Assembly: GCA_946414025.1 (NCBI GenBank)
Contig: CAMKMX010000001.1
Span: forward strand, 62,001-126,000
Direction of reading: 5' to 3'
Source of the DNA: an uncultured Fibrobacter sp.
GTDB taxonomy: Bacteria; Fibrobacterota; Fibrobacteria; Fibrobacterales; Fibrobacteraceae
DNA: 64,000 nucleotides
Shown: piece by piece, positions 7,841 through 16,563 of the stretch
Layout of the letters: the number at the start of each line of letters is the position of its first letter
Position numbering within the stretch: position 1 is the first letter of the stretch
The notes under the pieces: generated by a model
The model's database searches: none
Told to the model about the DNA's origin: nothing
What the model saw: only the letters and a program-made list of their open reading frames with translations
Made by a program: the position numbers and the translations under genes

Positions 7841-7998
7841 TTCTGAGTTGTGAGTGATGAGTATTGAGTTATGAGTACGCATTTCACATCCCATACCTCA
7901 AAGGGCCGCAGGCCCGACCTCATACCCCAAAGCGAAGCGACCTCAAACCCCTATCCCCTAGATCCTAACCCCTAAACCCCTACAACCTAATACCTAAA
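7841..7998. repeat. Repeat insertion between parA and parB
   Basis: GAGT-word repeats (7843-7878) are followed by CCCTA/GATCCTAA words (about 7937-7995) running right up to the parB start. No clear Shine-Dalgarno is left in front of parB, so this tract has probably displaced the original spacer. Confidence 0.65.
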
Positions 7999-8961
7999 AT
8001 GGGAAAGAAATCTTTTGCACTTGGACGTGGTCTTTCTGACATTCTCAAGGACCATGACGCTAATAAGAATTTTTCTGCCAACGCCCCCCAGGGCGCACCT
8101 TCCAATGGCCAGCAGGTCGTAGAAATCCAGCTGGACCTGATCGACCCGAACCCGTTCCAGCCCCGCAAGTTTTTCAGCGACGACGAACTTTCGGAACTGG
8201 CCGAAACCATCAAGACCCACGGGCTTCTGACTCCCATCAACGTGCGGAGCGTAAACGGCCGCTACCAGATTATCAGCGGTGAACGCCGTACCCGTGCAAG
8301 CCGGCTTGCAGGCCTCAAGACCATCAAGGCCCAGGTGTTCAGCGACATTGGCGACAAGGCCATGGCCGAATGGGCGCTTATCGAAAATATCCAGCGCGTG
8401 GACCTGAACCCCATCGAGACGGCGCAGTCCTACCAGCAGCTCATCGACAACCACGGCTACACTCACGAAGACCTGGCAAAGGCGGTAGGCAAGTCCCGCT
8501 CCGCCATTACCAACGCGCTTCGTCTGCTTAAGCTACCGGATCAGGTGCAGTACTGGATCCAAGAAGGCAAGCTCTCCTCCGGAGCGGCCCGTGCCCTCTG
8601 CAGCGACAAGATTGCCGACGTAGAAGTCCTTGCAAAGAGAATCATCGACGAAGGCCTGAACGTCCGCCAGATCGAGGCAATTTCCAGAGGCGAAGAAATT
8701 GACCCGACTAAAGTCGAAAAGCAAGAAAAAGAAAATAATGAAAAGCCTGCAGCAAGTCCTGCGGCTTCTGCAAATCCGCCCAAGCCGAAGCCGGAACTCA
8801 GTGCCGACATGAAACAGTTCGAGTCCAAGCTGGAAACCTATTTCGGCACCAAGGTGGCAATCAACCCCAGCGCAGGTTCCGAAGCCAAGGGAACCATCGT
8901 AATTAACTATTATTCCATGGACGACCTGAACCGTATCCAGCAACTCATGGAAAACGCCTAG
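7999..8961 (+). CDS. parB: Chromosome-partitioning protein ParB/Spo0J
   Basis: A 320-residue ParB that binds parS and spreads as a CTP-dependent clamp. The N-terminal CTPase domain has the GERRTRAS motif (GERRxRA, Box II) and the preceding LIDPNPFQPRK. The central helix-turn-helix segment (HEDLAKAVGKSRSAITNALRL, split by position) recognises parS. A Pro/Lys-rich linker leads to a C-terminal dimer domain (about residues 270-320). Four parS-type sites lie within 5.4 kb upstream. The start follows directly on a repeat tract and lacks an obvious ribosome-binding site. The M23 gene begins seven bases after the stop. Confidence 0.94.
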   Translation: MGKKSFALGRGLSDILKDHDANKNFSANAPQGAPSNGQQVVEIQLDLIDPNPFQPRKFFSDDELSELAETIKTHGLLTPINVRSVNGRYQIISGERRTRASRLAGLKTIKAQVFSDIGDKAMAEWALIENIQRVDLNPIETAQSYQQLIDNHGYTHEDLAKAVGKSRSAITNALRLLKLPDQVQYWIQEGKLSSGAARALCSDKIADVEVLAKRIIDEGLNVRQIEAISRGEEIDPTKVEKQEKENNEKPAASPAASANPPKPKPELSADMKQFESKLETYFGTKVAINPSAGSEAKGTIVINYYSMDDLNRIQQLMENA

Positions 8962-8968
8962 GAAACTT

Positions 8969-9766
8969 ATGAAAGGCAAGTACTACACCATACAGATTAT
9001 CCCGGAAGATTCCGAGAAGGTGAGAAAGTTCAAGGTTCGCACCTGGTGGTTCGCCTTTATCAAGATTTCCCTGGTCGTGTTCATTCTCGTATTGGGACTA
9101 TTCATCTACCATCTCGGGAAAATCAACCGCATCGTGGCAAGCTACGAAAAAATGCGGGTGACCAACGCCCAGCTGGTCAAGAAGGACAACAACTACGAAG
9201 AGATGTTCTCCCGCCTGGATTCCCTGTGGATTTTGGAGGAACGCATCCAGAACATCTTCGAGACTTTTTTGGAAAACGATTCTGCAAAAATCAACAGCAT
9301 TATCGACAAGAACAAGTTCGCCCACACGCCTGCCGAAAAAATCCAAGTGGATTACGAAGGTATCCACGGCTGGCAGCCCCTTTCCGAAAAAATCAAGCTG
9401 GAACACATCCCCAGTGTTCTGCCCGTGGTTGGAATCGAAAGCAAGAAGTTTTCCGAAGAAGAAAACCATCTCGGCATAGATATTTCGGCGCAGGCCGGAA
9501 ACCCGGTATTCGCATCGGGAGCTGGCAACGTGGTCTTTGCAGGCCCAAAAGATGAACTGGGAAACACCATTGTCATTGACCACCAGAACGGCTACAGGTC
9601 GAGCTATTCTCACCTGAAGACAATCAACGTGAGAAAGGGTTATACCGTAAGCAAGGGCGACATTATCGGCACAGTCGGGAGCACCGGCAATACCAGCGGC
9701 GCCCACCTGCACTTTGAAATTACAAAGGACGGAATCAATTTAGATCCGTCAGATTTCATAGACTAA
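8969..9766 (+). CDS. M23 (LytM-type) peptidase, inner-membrane anchored
   Basis: Cell-wall endopeptidase of 265 residues. One N-terminal membrane segment (about 28-48) is followed by a coiled coil (about 50-115) and a C-terminal LytM domain. Zinc ligands and catalytic residues are all present: HLGID (His167, Asp171), SHL (His215) and AHLHFE (His246, His248), so it should be active. It starts seven bases after parB with an AGGAAAC ribosome site and is followed by bactofilin. M23 peptidase plus bactofilin is a known cell-shape pairing in other phyla (for example Csd1/CcmA in Helicobacter). Confidence 0.9.
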   Translation: MKGKYYTIQIIPEDSEKVRKFKVRTWWFAFIKISLVVFILVLGLFIYHLGKINRIVASYEKMRVTNAQLVKKDNNYEEMFSRLDSLWILEERIQNIFETFLENDSAKINSIIDKNKFAHTPAEKIQVDYEGIHGWQPLSEKIKLEHIPSVLPVVGIESKKFSEEENHLGIDISAQAGNPVFASGAGNVVFAGPKDELGNTIVIDHQNGYRSSYSHLKTINVRKGYTVSKGDIIGTVGSTGNTSGAHLHFEITKDGINLDPSDFID

Positions 9767-9792
9767 AAATTTTAATTCATTGGAGAAAAAAC

Positions 9793-10158
9793 ATGCCAGG
9801 AAAAGAACAAGAAATCACCCAAATTAGCAACACCATTACCATCAAGGGCGACATCATCGGCAAGAGCGATGTCCGCGTGGCAGGTGTAGTTAACGGAAGC
9901 ATCAGCATCGATGGCGAGCTCATTGTCGAAAAAAGCGGCCACATCGAAGGCGAAATCAAGACTAAGTCCGCCGTGATTGCGGGATCCATCAAGGGAAACA
10001 TCGACTGCTCCGAAAAGATGATTCTTGAAAGCACCTCTCAATTTGTAGGCAACATCAAGACCAAGCAACTCATTATCCAGGAAGGTGCCATGTTCCAGGG
10101 CAACTGCCAGATGGGCATTCCTTCCACACCTGCAGCCCAACCTAAGGAGAAGGCATAA
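9793..10158 (+). CDS. Bactofilin
   Basis: A 121-residue bactofilin, a polymerising beta-helix cytoskeletal protein. The core is a series of short, regularly spaced strands with alternating Gly, Ile and Val (for example VAGVVNGSISIDGELIVEKS), flanked by short disordered ends with a proline-rich tail. It has a GGAG ribosome site and follows the M23 gene by 26 bases. It probably scaffolds that peptidase at a defined place on the inner membrane. Bactofilins also organise ParABS in Myxococcus, so the shared operon with parAB is suggestive. Confidence 0.92.
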   Translation: MPGKEQEITQISNTITIKGDIIGKSDVRVAGVVNGSISIDGELIVEKSGHIEGEIKTKSAVIAGSIKGNIDCSEKMILESTSQFVGNIKTKQLIIQEGAMFQGNCQMGIPSTPAAQPKEKA

Positions 10159-10496
10159 CTCCACATCTATATCAGTATAATCTATTTATTTATATATAAA
10201 GATATTTATACTGATGTTGTGAATTGTGGAAAGAAATGTTGAATGGTAGGTACTATTTTTTAATCCTCAACGAGATACGATATTCACATGGATTATTGAG
10301 GATGTTGAAAATCGAAAAATAGTTCACTTTTTTCAATGTTGATTACTGTTGAAAGAAAATTTTCAACTTCTGTTGACAGAAAAATCACGAAGGCGCGTTC
10401 AAAACAGGTGCCAAAAATGATTTTAATCACATTTGAAAGTGAATAAATGAAAAGTATATACCATTAACGCGCACTAAAGACTATATTTTTTCCAGA
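10159..10496. other. AT-rich intergenic region with inverted repeat and TGTTGA cluster
   Basis: No gene. It begins with a 10-bp inverted repeat, ATCAGTATAA (10171-10180) and TTATACTGAT (10206-10215), around an A/T-only loop, which could end the bactofilin transcript. Five TGTTGA words follow at 10237, 10303, 10337, 10347 and 10371, plus one near-consensus DnaA box (ATATTCACA, 10280-10288). Confidence 0.5.
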
Positions 10497-11240
10497 ATGG
10501 GTTGTAAGTTGTTGAAGATAGGGCAGATATCGGATCTCCACATAGGCGAGGACGAGAACCTCGTGCAGGGGATTGATGTGCGTGCCAATTTTCAGAAGGC
10601 TCTCCGCTCCAAGTCCATGGAAGATATCAACCTGCTGGTCTTGTCTGGCGACCTGGCCAACGAAGACGGGGAGCCCGGCGCTTACCGTTTTGTCTTTGAA
10701 CAGGTGAAAGACCTTAAGGTTCCCGTGCTGGTCATTCCCGGAAACCACGACCGTCTTGACACCATGGCGGAGTTTTTCGACCTGCAGGGCAAGATTCACA
10801 ACGGAGAATGTTATTTCAAGCATGAAATTGCAGGCCGTACGCTGTTTTTCCTGGACAGTGCCTGCGGAACAGTCTCCAAGGACCAGCTGGACTGGTTAAA
10901 AGTAGAAGCCGCCAAGGTTCAGGGCGAAATTTTCCTGTTTATGCACCATCCGCCCTGCTTTTGCGGTCACCGGTTCATGGATTCCAAATATTCTTTAAAG
11001 AACAAGGAAGAGGTGCAAGCGGTCTTTGCCGAAATCCAGAATCTGACACATATCTTCTGTGGCCACTACCATTCCCATTTCGAGCTGGACATGGGCCGGC
11101 AGAAGGTCCACGTGGCCCCTTCCACCCAGATGCAGATAGATTCCTACGCCCCGAACTTTATCCTCAAGAGCTCCGCTCCCGAGTGGATGGCCATAGAAAT
11201 TGGCGAAAATTTCGTAGAAACGGCAGTTTATTTGCGTTAA
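10497..11240 (+). CDS. Calcineurin-like metallophosphoesterase (CpdA/Icc family)
   Basis: A 247-residue phosphoesterase with the full dimetal motif set: ISDLH near residue 12, SGDLANE, PGNHDR, FMHHPP and CGHYHSH. The order and spacing fit the class III cyclic-nucleotide phosphodiesterase group (CpdA/Icc-like). The true substrate could be cAMP or another phosphodiester. A cNMP-binding protein is encoded at 17.7 kb, but no link is shown. The gene is monocistronic, followed by tRNA-Met. Confidence 0.85.
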   Translation: MGCKLLKIGQISDLHIGEDENLVQGIDVRANFQKALRSKSMEDINLLVLSGDLANEDGEPGAYRFVFEQVKDLKVPVLVIPGNHDRLDTMAEFFDLQGKIHNGECYFKHEIAGRTLFFLDSACGTVSKDQLDWLKVEAAKVQGEIFLFMHHPPCFCGHRFMDSKYSLKNKEEVQAVFAEIQNLTHIFCGHYHSHFELDMGRQKVHVAPSTQMQIDSYAPNFILKSSAPEWMAIEIGENFVETAVYLR

Positions 11241-11283
11241 TGCCTTGAATTTTTATAATTTCTTTCTAAATTTGGTTCAAAAT

Positions 11284-11355
11284 GGCGGTTTAGCTCAGCG
11301 GTAGAGCACTGGAATCATAATCCATTGGTCCGGGGTTCAAATCCCTGAACCGCTA
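11284..11355 (+). tRNA. tRNA-Met (anticodon CAT)
   Basis: A 72-base cloverleaf. The acceptor stem GGCGGTT/AACCGCT has one G-T pair and discriminator A. The D arm begins TAGCTCAGC and the anticodon loop is ATCATAA. The T arm is CGGGG-TTCAAAT-CCCTG. No CCA is encoded. The outermost anticodon-stem pair (C-T) is mismatched. An initiator is unlikely given the G-T acceptor end. A lysidine-modified tRNA-Ile2, which has the same CAT anticodon, cannot be excluded. Confidence 0.88.
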
Positions 11356-11360
11356 TTACA

Positions 11361-11427
11361 AAAAAAAGAGGCGCGTATGTCGAAAAAAATTCTAGCAATT
11401 TTAATTCTGGCTACCGCCTCTTTTTTT
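11361..11427 (+). promoter_or_regulatory. Ribosome-site-sequestering hairpin
   Basis: Perfect 13-bp inverted repeat: AAAAAAAGAGGCG (11361-11373) and CGCCTCTTTTTTT (11415-11427). The left arm contains the GAGG ribosome site of the next gene, and the right arm lies inside its signal-peptide codons and ends in a T-run. The structure could block translation or act as a terminator for the tRNA transcript. Confidence 0.55.
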
Positions 11428-11802
11428 GTTGGCTGTAACCAAGAAGAAAAGGTGACTCCCGAAGTCATTCAGGCCAAGGTAGCTGCCGAAAAGTCGGCCC
11501 CAATCGTCAAGGTGGATGAATTCCAGTCTCCTAGCAGTCCTGTCATCGATGAAACCAAGGCCAAGCAGTATGTCAAGGCTAGTGCTGCCCTGGTGGAGCT
11601 TGGAGTTACCTGGTCCGAAAAGATCGACAAGGCCGAGGATTCCGAAAAAGTCCAGATTTTGAACGCCTACAACGTGGCCCGCGACCAGCTTTGCGCCCGC
11701 GTAGGTCTTGCGGGCATTGCCGAATACAACTGGATTACGGCGGTGGCGCTGCCTAACCCGCAGAACGAAGCGGTGTTCGAGTCCGCAGGTCTCCGCAGAT
11801 AA
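11377..11802 (+). CDS. Small lipoprotein of unknown function
   Basis: A 141-residue lipoprotein with a signal peptide and lipobox (FVGC, Cys20). The mature part is short, charged and predicted helical (residues 60-120), with no family I recognise. It starts 22 bases after tRNA-Met. Its ribosome site is paired with its own signal-peptide codons in a 13-bp hairpin, so expression may depend on RNA folding. A strong terminator follows. Confidence 0.75.
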   Translation: MSKKILAILILATASFFVGCNQEEKVTPEVIQAKVAAEKSAPIVKVDEFQSPSSPVIDETKAKQYVKASAALVELGVTWSEKIDKAEDSEKVQILNAYNVARDQLCARVGLAGIAEYNWITAVALPNPQNEAVFESAGLRR

Positions 11803-11822
11803 GTAGTATCGACCGTTTTTGA

Positions 11823-11850
11823 AAAGTCCGGCAATACCGGGCTTTTTTTT
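11823..11850 (+). terminator. Intrinsic terminator
   Basis: Stem AAGTCCGG / CCGGGCTT with loop CAATA, then eight T. It ends the lipoprotein transcript. Confidence 0.85.
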
Positions 11851-11882
11851 ATATTTCATTTTTGAAAAGCAAAGGATTCCCT

Positions 11883-12887
11883 ATGAAAAAATTTTTTGCG
11901 GCAATATTTGCGATGGCGGCAATGGCCCTTGCCGAAAACGTCCAGGTTCTAGAACCTGCTGGCGCGGAGTTCTCTACCGACGCCCCGCAGGTGGTTATGT
12001 CCATCTTGCGTTCCGCCGTGTCACAGACGGGTAACACTCCGGTGGAATCTTCGGCAGATATCCAGATTCGCACCACCCTCAGCACCATGGGTTCTTCCAT
12101 CGTTGTCGTTGTTGAACAGATTAAGAACGGTACGGTAGTAGGCTCTGGACGCCAGAAGACGCCCACCGTCGATGACCTGGACGTGGCCATCGACGGTGCC
12201 GTAAAGGCGGCTCTTGCAAACCTCGATACCGGAAACGCTCCCGAGTCGGCAGCGTATGCTCCGGAGGCGGGCTACCAGGACGGCCCCGAAGTGGTTTATG
12301 TTGTTCCTGTCGAGCGCCGTGGCAGCGAAGATCCCAACGATAACTTTGCACACAAGCGCCCTACCCGCAACTATGTGAGTTATGGCTTGGGTATGGCCAT
12401 GTGGCACAACTATGATTTTGAGCAGGAAGACTGCGAGCAGTATAGAAACAGCGGTGAATGTCACGAGGGCGAAGATGTGGAAATGTCTTGGGAGCAGGCC
12501 TTCGTTTTTCATTATGGTCGTATTTTTGAGGTGGTGCCCCATGCGGCTATTACCATTATCAACAACATGAACATTTCCTTTGGCTCTGAATGGGAATGGC
12601 ACGAAACCTTCTTGATTGGCGGCCGCTATTTTGTAAGTACAGGGAACATTACGCCCTACATCGGTCTTGGTGCTGGCCTAGGTATCCAGACGGATGGTCA
12701 CTATAATGACAGCGACGAAGGTTTCGCCATCGGTCTTGCCGCCGGTGCAGAATTGGGCATTATCATGTTCAGGAATTCCGCCACCCAGCTGGAAATCGGT
12801 TTTGCCTGGGATGCCCTGTGGGACGGTTTCGAAAGCTTTGACCGCCGCTTTGGTGCAGGTAGTTTCTACATAGCGATTAACTACTAG
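11883..12887 (+). CDS. Predicted outer-membrane protein
   Basis: A 334-residue exported protein. I chose the ATG at 11883 (MKKFFAAIF) because AAGGA lies 7 bases before it and a signal peptide begins there. An in-frame ATG 21 bases earlier has no such support. The N-terminal domain (about 20-110) resembles a periplasmic mixed alpha/beta module (ADIQIRTTLSTMGSSIVVVV). The C-terminal part (150-334) has repeated Gly and aromatic strands ending in FYIAINY, consistent with an eight-stranded barrel. No specific family is recognised. Confidence 0.65.
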   Translation: MKKFFAAIFAMAAMALAENVQVLEPAGAEFSTDAPQVVMSILRSAVSQTGNTPVESSADIQIRTTLSTMGSSIVVVVEQIKNGTVVGSGRQKTPTVDDLDVAIDGAVKAALANLDTGNAPESAAYAPEAGYQDGPEVVYVVPVERRGSEDPNDNFAHKRPTRNYVSYGLGMAMWHNYDFEQEDCEQYRNSGECHEGEDVEMSWEQAFVFHYGRIFEVVPHAAITIINNMNISFGSEWEWHETFLIGGRYFVSTGNITPYIGLGAGLGIQTDGHYNDSDEGFAIGLAAGAELGIIMFRNSATQLEIGFAWDALWDGFESFDRRFGAGSFYIAINY

Positions 12888-12981
12888 TTTTATTATAAAT
12901 CGGGTTTCGAAAAAAAAATCACGGGATAAACCCGTGATGACATGTCGCGGTCAGATTCCGTGATGGAGTTTTGGAAAAAGA

Positions 12982-13011
12982 AAGTCCCGCAGGTTTAAGC
13001 CTGCGGGACTT
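12982..13011 (-). terminator. Intrinsic terminator, minus strand
   Basis: Twelve-bp stem AAGTCCCGCAGG / CCTGCGGGACTT with loop TTTAAG. Read on the minus strand it is followed by a T-rich run. It ends the 13.0-14.6 kb gene. A second hairpin at 12918-12938 (ATCACGGG/CCCGTGAT) may serve the plus-strand gene. Confidence 0.8.
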
Positions 13012-13033
13012 CTTATCAAGGAGGGGATGAAGA

Positions 13034-14623
13034 CTAGAAGAAGATGAATGCACCGAGGCTTGTCACGATGGCATCTTTTTCAGCAAAGCCGGAGAAGGGA
13101 TTTGCCAGGAATTGCTTTGTAAAAGCGAGTTCTATAGCGGCAGGACCGTAATCGAAACGGGCACCCAAGTTCACAGTGGTTCCATTGGTAACGGTAGAAA
13201 CTTCCTTTGTCTTTTCGTCACCAAGTTCGTTGTTGTTGTATTCTGCTGCTGTCCAGGTGTATTTTGCGCCACCGAATGCCATGAAGTACTTGCTGAGTTG
13301 GACTTCGCCCAGGATATTGGGTTCGAAGACTATCTGGGCTTCTTGATGCTTGTCGCTGATGCCTTCGATTTCATCGTAGTTGCACATGGGCACGAAGGTA
13401 TTCAAGCCCAAATACACGTTGGCATTTTCTGAACTGAGGACCGCGGCACCCAGAGTAAACATCGGGACAATTGCGACACTGGCCAAAGTGTCGGACAAGG
13501 TAGTCTTGGTGGTGACCAAGTAGTTCTTGCCGTCTTTCACCTGGATTTCAGAGACGCTGGTCTTGTGCTTGTATTCGTTACGAACGCCTTCGACACCCAA
13601 GGTCCAGTAATAGACATCTCCGCTGTAGGAAACACCCAGATAGCCTTGTGCGGCCCAGGCGTCATCTTCGATTTCGGAGTCGGTTTGGCTAAGGAAGTGA
13701 TTTCCGTCAGGAGTTGCATAATGTCCGCTTAACAAGATGTCGAAAGAACCGAGGTTCAAGGAGAAGTTGGCGCCTACGATAGAGCCTGCTGTGGAGGATC
13801 TTTCGGTTTCGTCGGTGCCGTCGGCGTGGTCGGTCCAGCGCCAGGCTTTACCCAGGGAATAATCCAGGGATGCGCCGAATTTCTGGAAGGCGATACCTGC
13901 AGTCAGGAGGCCCAGATCGGCATCGGTGTTATTATCGAAGGAAAGGAAATAGGTCCAGCTGTCACCAAAGGCAACGACGCCCTGTTGCTCAATGGGGTCG
14001 AAGTAGGCCAGCTTAGAGCCGAACATGAAATGGGGAAGGCCCACATTTCCGCCGATGGTGGAAGCCGCCGCCTCGTTCCCGACGGTGTTGTAGGCGTTGC
14101 CGTGGAGGATATCGCCCAGCTTGTTCACAGGGGCCTTGGCCACGTTGGAGCTGTCCTTGGCGAGGGAGTCTGTGGCGGCTTTTGCGCTGTCGGCAACGGC
14201 CACCTGTTCGGGGGCTGTAGCGGTAGAATCGGCCGTAGCGGCAGGAGCGGGCTCGGCTACAGTGGAGTCAGCTGCAGGTGCAGGCTCGACCGCAGCGACA
14301 GTGGAGTCGGTTGCAGGTGTTGCAGCACTATCGGCAGCGGCCACCTGTTCGGGGGTAGTAGCAGTAGAATCAGCCGTAACGGCAGGAGCGGGCTCGGCTG
14401 CAGTGGAATCCGCTGCAGGTGCAGGCTCAACCGCAGCGACAGTGGAATCAGCTGCCGGGGCGGGCTCAGTTGCGGTTGCCGGTGCCGGAGCGGGCTCAGT
14501 TGCGGCTACCGGTGCCGGAGCGGCTTGTGGCGCCGTTGCGGCAGTAGCGTTAGCCGGTGCATTTTGAGCCTGGACGCTAGCTGCCAGGCCGAGAGCGATA
14601 AGCAAAAGGTGTTTCTTCTTCAT
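13034..14623 (-). CDS. Outer-membrane protein with long Ala/Pro/Glu repeat linker
   Basis: A 529-residue protein in three parts: a signal peptide (1-20), a low-complexity segment (about 20-165) made of repeats such as EPAPAADSTVA and TPEQVAAADSA, and a barrel-like C-terminal domain (about 185-529) ending in Phe (LGAFIFF). The linker repeats are also visible in the DNA as near-identical blocks of 50 to 100 bases, so length may vary between strains. The linker could span the periplasm or peptidoglycan. No named family is recognised. The opposite strand also carries long open frames across the repeats; these are shadows. Confidence 0.7.
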   Translation of the reverse strand: MKKKHLLLIALGLAASVQAQNAPANATAATAPQAAPAPVAATEPAPAPATATEPAPAADSTVAAVEPAPAADSTAAEPAPAVTADSTATTPEQVAAADSAATPATDSTVAAVEPAPAADSTVAEPAPAATADSTATAPEQVAVADSAKAATDSLAKDSSNVAKAPVNKLGDILHGNAYNTVGNEAAASTIGGNVGLPHFMFGSKLAYFDPIEQQGVVAFGDSWTYFLSFDNNTDADLGLLTAGIAFQKFGASLDYSLGKAWRWTDHADGTDETERSSTAGSIVGANFSLNLGSFDILLSGHYATPDGNHFLSQTDSEIEDDAWAAQGYLGVSYSGDVYYWTLGVEGVRNEYKHKTSVSEIQVKDGKNYLVTTKTTLSDTLASVAIVPMFTLGAAVLSSENANVYLGLNTFVPMCNYDEIEGISDKHQEAQIVFEPNILGEVQLSKYFMAFGGAKYTWTAAEYNNNELGDEKTKEVSTVTNGTTVNLGARFDYGPAAIELAFTKQFLANPFSGFAEKDAIVTSLGAFIFF

Positions 14624-14778
14624 AGTACTATAAACATAGATAAAAAGAACGAAAAGCGGTCAGGAGAAATGCATTTTTTTTGTGGACAAGCGTAAACAGA
14701 AAAAAGAGGGCCGAAATAACCTCATTTTATAAAAAAAGGTTAATTTTAAGCGTGACAGTATATTGATGGAGTAAAATC

Positions 14779-15861
14779 ATGAAATTTTGCCACTTGTTCG
14801 GTGCATTATCCCTCGGTGCATTCCTGCTTTTAGGGTGCGACGGCGAAAACATTACAGAAGTCAGCCAGAAGGAGACTGACCGTTCACTTGCCGAAAGGGT
14901 AGGACCGGTAAGCCAGTATGGCGAGCTTTTGGCGGGTCAGGTAAATGGGGTTGGGCGTATCTACGGCTCTTGCCAGGGAATCGCCGCAGGTAAAGAGGTT
15001 CAGGTCCGTGGTATGAGCATGTACTGGAGCCTTTTGGGTGCCGCTACAATGTTTTATAGTGATGCGGGCATCAGCTCCATGGTCCGTGACATGAAGGTTG
15101 AAATCATACGTCTCGCTATTGGTACTACCGAGAATTGGGGCGGAATTTCTGGATTCATCAATGATCCCGATGCTCAGCGGGATCTGATTAAGCAGTCGGT
15201 GGATGCTGCCATCAAAAATGATATCTATGTGATTATCGACTGGCATTCTCATACGGCTACAAACCAGCTAGAAGAGGCGAAGCAATTTTTTGCTGAAATG
15301 GCAGAAAATTATGGAGCCTACAATAACGTGATTTTTGAAGTTTTTAATGAACCCGAACATCAATCTTGGAGTGATGTTAAAAGTTATGCTGATGAGGTTG
15401 TTGCCGTAATCCGTCAGTATTCTGATAACCTTATTCTGGTTGGAAATCCCAATTGGGACCAAACCCCAAGTGTTGCGATAGGCAAAGAGGTAGAAGATCC
15501 TAAAAATAATGTGGCCTATACATTCCATTACTATGCAAATTCTCATGGCAGTTCGCAAATGCGTAATGCGGATAGGGCTATGGCAGCAGGTCTTTCAGTA
15601 TTCGTGAGCGAATGGGGAACTGGAAATGCCGATGGAAAGGGGACTCCTAACCTTGACAAGAACCAGCAGTGGCAAGATTGGATGAACGAGAATAAGCTGT
15701 CCTCTGCCAACTGGTCGGCTTCTAAGATAAACGAAGGTACAGCCGCATTTGCTCAGGATGCTACAGAAGATGCTCTCACATTTACCGAGTCTGGCGCCTT
15801 GGTAAAGAGTTATCTAGAAACTAATCCGGACAGCTACACGGCCTGCAAGGCGAAGAAGTAA
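14779..15861 (+). CDS. GH5 cellulase (endoglucanase), lipoprotein
   Basis: A 360-residue glycoside hydrolase family 5 enzyme that cleaves beta-1,4-glucan. The lipobox (LLLGC, Cys20) anchors it to a membrane, probably facing outwards. The acid/base is Glu191 in IFEVFNEP and the nucleophile Glu278 in VSEWG; the substrate-binding His pair (DWHSH) and the TFHYY strand are present. It has no carbohydrate-binding module. It closely resembles the catalytic part of the modular enzyme at 35.1 kb, so the two are paralogues. GGAG lies ahead of the start, and a TATATTGA element is about 20 bases upstream. Confidence 0.92.
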   Translation: MKFCHLFGALSLGAFLLLGCDGENITEVSQKETDRSLAERVGPVSQYGELLAGQVNGVGRIYGSCQGIAAGKEVQVRGMSMYWSLLGAATMFYSDAGISSMVRDMKVEIIRLAIGTTENWGGISGFINDPDAQRDLIKQSVDAAIKNDIYVIIDWHSHTATNQLEEAKQFFAEMAENYGAYNNVIFEVFNEPEHQSWSDVKSYADEVVAVIRQYSDNLILVGNPNWDQTPSVAIGKEVEDPKNNVAYTFHYYANSHGSSQMRNADRAMAAGLSVFVSEWGTGNADGKGTPNLDKNQQWQDWMNENKLSSANWSASKINEGTAAFAQDATEDALTFTESGALVKSYLETNPDSYTACKAKK

Positions 15862-15887
15862 TCAACCGTTACTATCGGCAAGTTTAA

Positions 15888-15916
15888 AAGCGCTCCTTGG
15901 TCGGGGTGCTTTTTTT
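15888..15916 (+). terminator. Intrinsic terminator after GH5 gene
   Basis: AAGCGCTCC / GGGGTGCTT stem with two G-T pairs, followed by T residues. Its T-run touches the stop codon of the convergent phosphatase gene. Confidence 0.75.
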
Positions 15917-16454
15917 ACGGGCTGTTTTGTGTTTGAATTTTCGAAAGCATGGCCTTGCAGCCTTCGTTTACATCGTCCCAGGTAGCCTGAAAATCTCCGG
16001 TGTACCAGGGGTCTGCCACGTCGCGGCTTTTGCCGGTCCAGTCCATTAGAAATGACACCTTGCGGTTTTCGTTAGAGCTGGCCGCGTCGCTTGTTTCGCG
16101 GGCGTATGCATCGGCGCTCAGAATCCAGCGCAGGTTACGCAGGTTGTTGCGGTCCATGAGTACGATGTAGTCGTAATATTCGTAGTCACGCATGGTCATT
16201 TGTCGTGCCGTTTTCCCGCTGCAGTCGATACCGTGGGAGGCGAGCATGCGCCGTGCCGGTGGGTAAACCGGATTCCCGATTTCTTCGGTGCTGGTGGCGG
16301 CACTTGCTATTTCAAAGTCAATTGTGGGTCTCGGTGGAATCGCGCCTTGTTGAGCTTTGGCTTGCAAATCCCGTACCATCTTTTTCATCACGAATTCGGC
16401 CATGGGGCTTCGGCAAATGTTCCCGTGACACACGAATAGAATTTTGACTTTCAC
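15915..16454 (-). CDS. Low-molecular-weight protein-tyrosine phosphatase
   Basis: A 179-residue LMW-PTP. The P-loop CHGNICRS (CX5R, Cys9 and Arg15) and the general-acid motif DPWY are both present. In bacteria these enzymes often remove phosphate from tyrosine kinases that control exopolysaccharide, or act in arsenate reduction; no such neighbour is seen here. It is slightly longer than the usual 150 to 160 residues because of a Pro/Ala-rich insertion after the P-loop helix (about residues 33-45). Confidence 0.88.
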   Translation of the reverse strand: MKVKILFVCHGNICRSPMAEFVMKKMVRDLQAKAQQGAIPPRPTIDFEIASAATSTEEIGNPVYPPARRMLASHGIDCSGKTARQMTMRDYEYYDYIVLMDRNNLRNLRWILSADAYARETSDAASSNENRKVSFLMDWTGKSRDVADPWYTGDFQATWDDVNEGCKAMLSKIQTQNSP

Positions 16455-16563
16455 TGGAATTACCTGCTGTTTTCCCTGGCGTCAGTTCCTTGTTTGATTT
16501 TGGACAAATTATCCACTGCCTTTAAAATGGTGTTCGTATAGTACGCGGCAAAGGTGAAAATGG

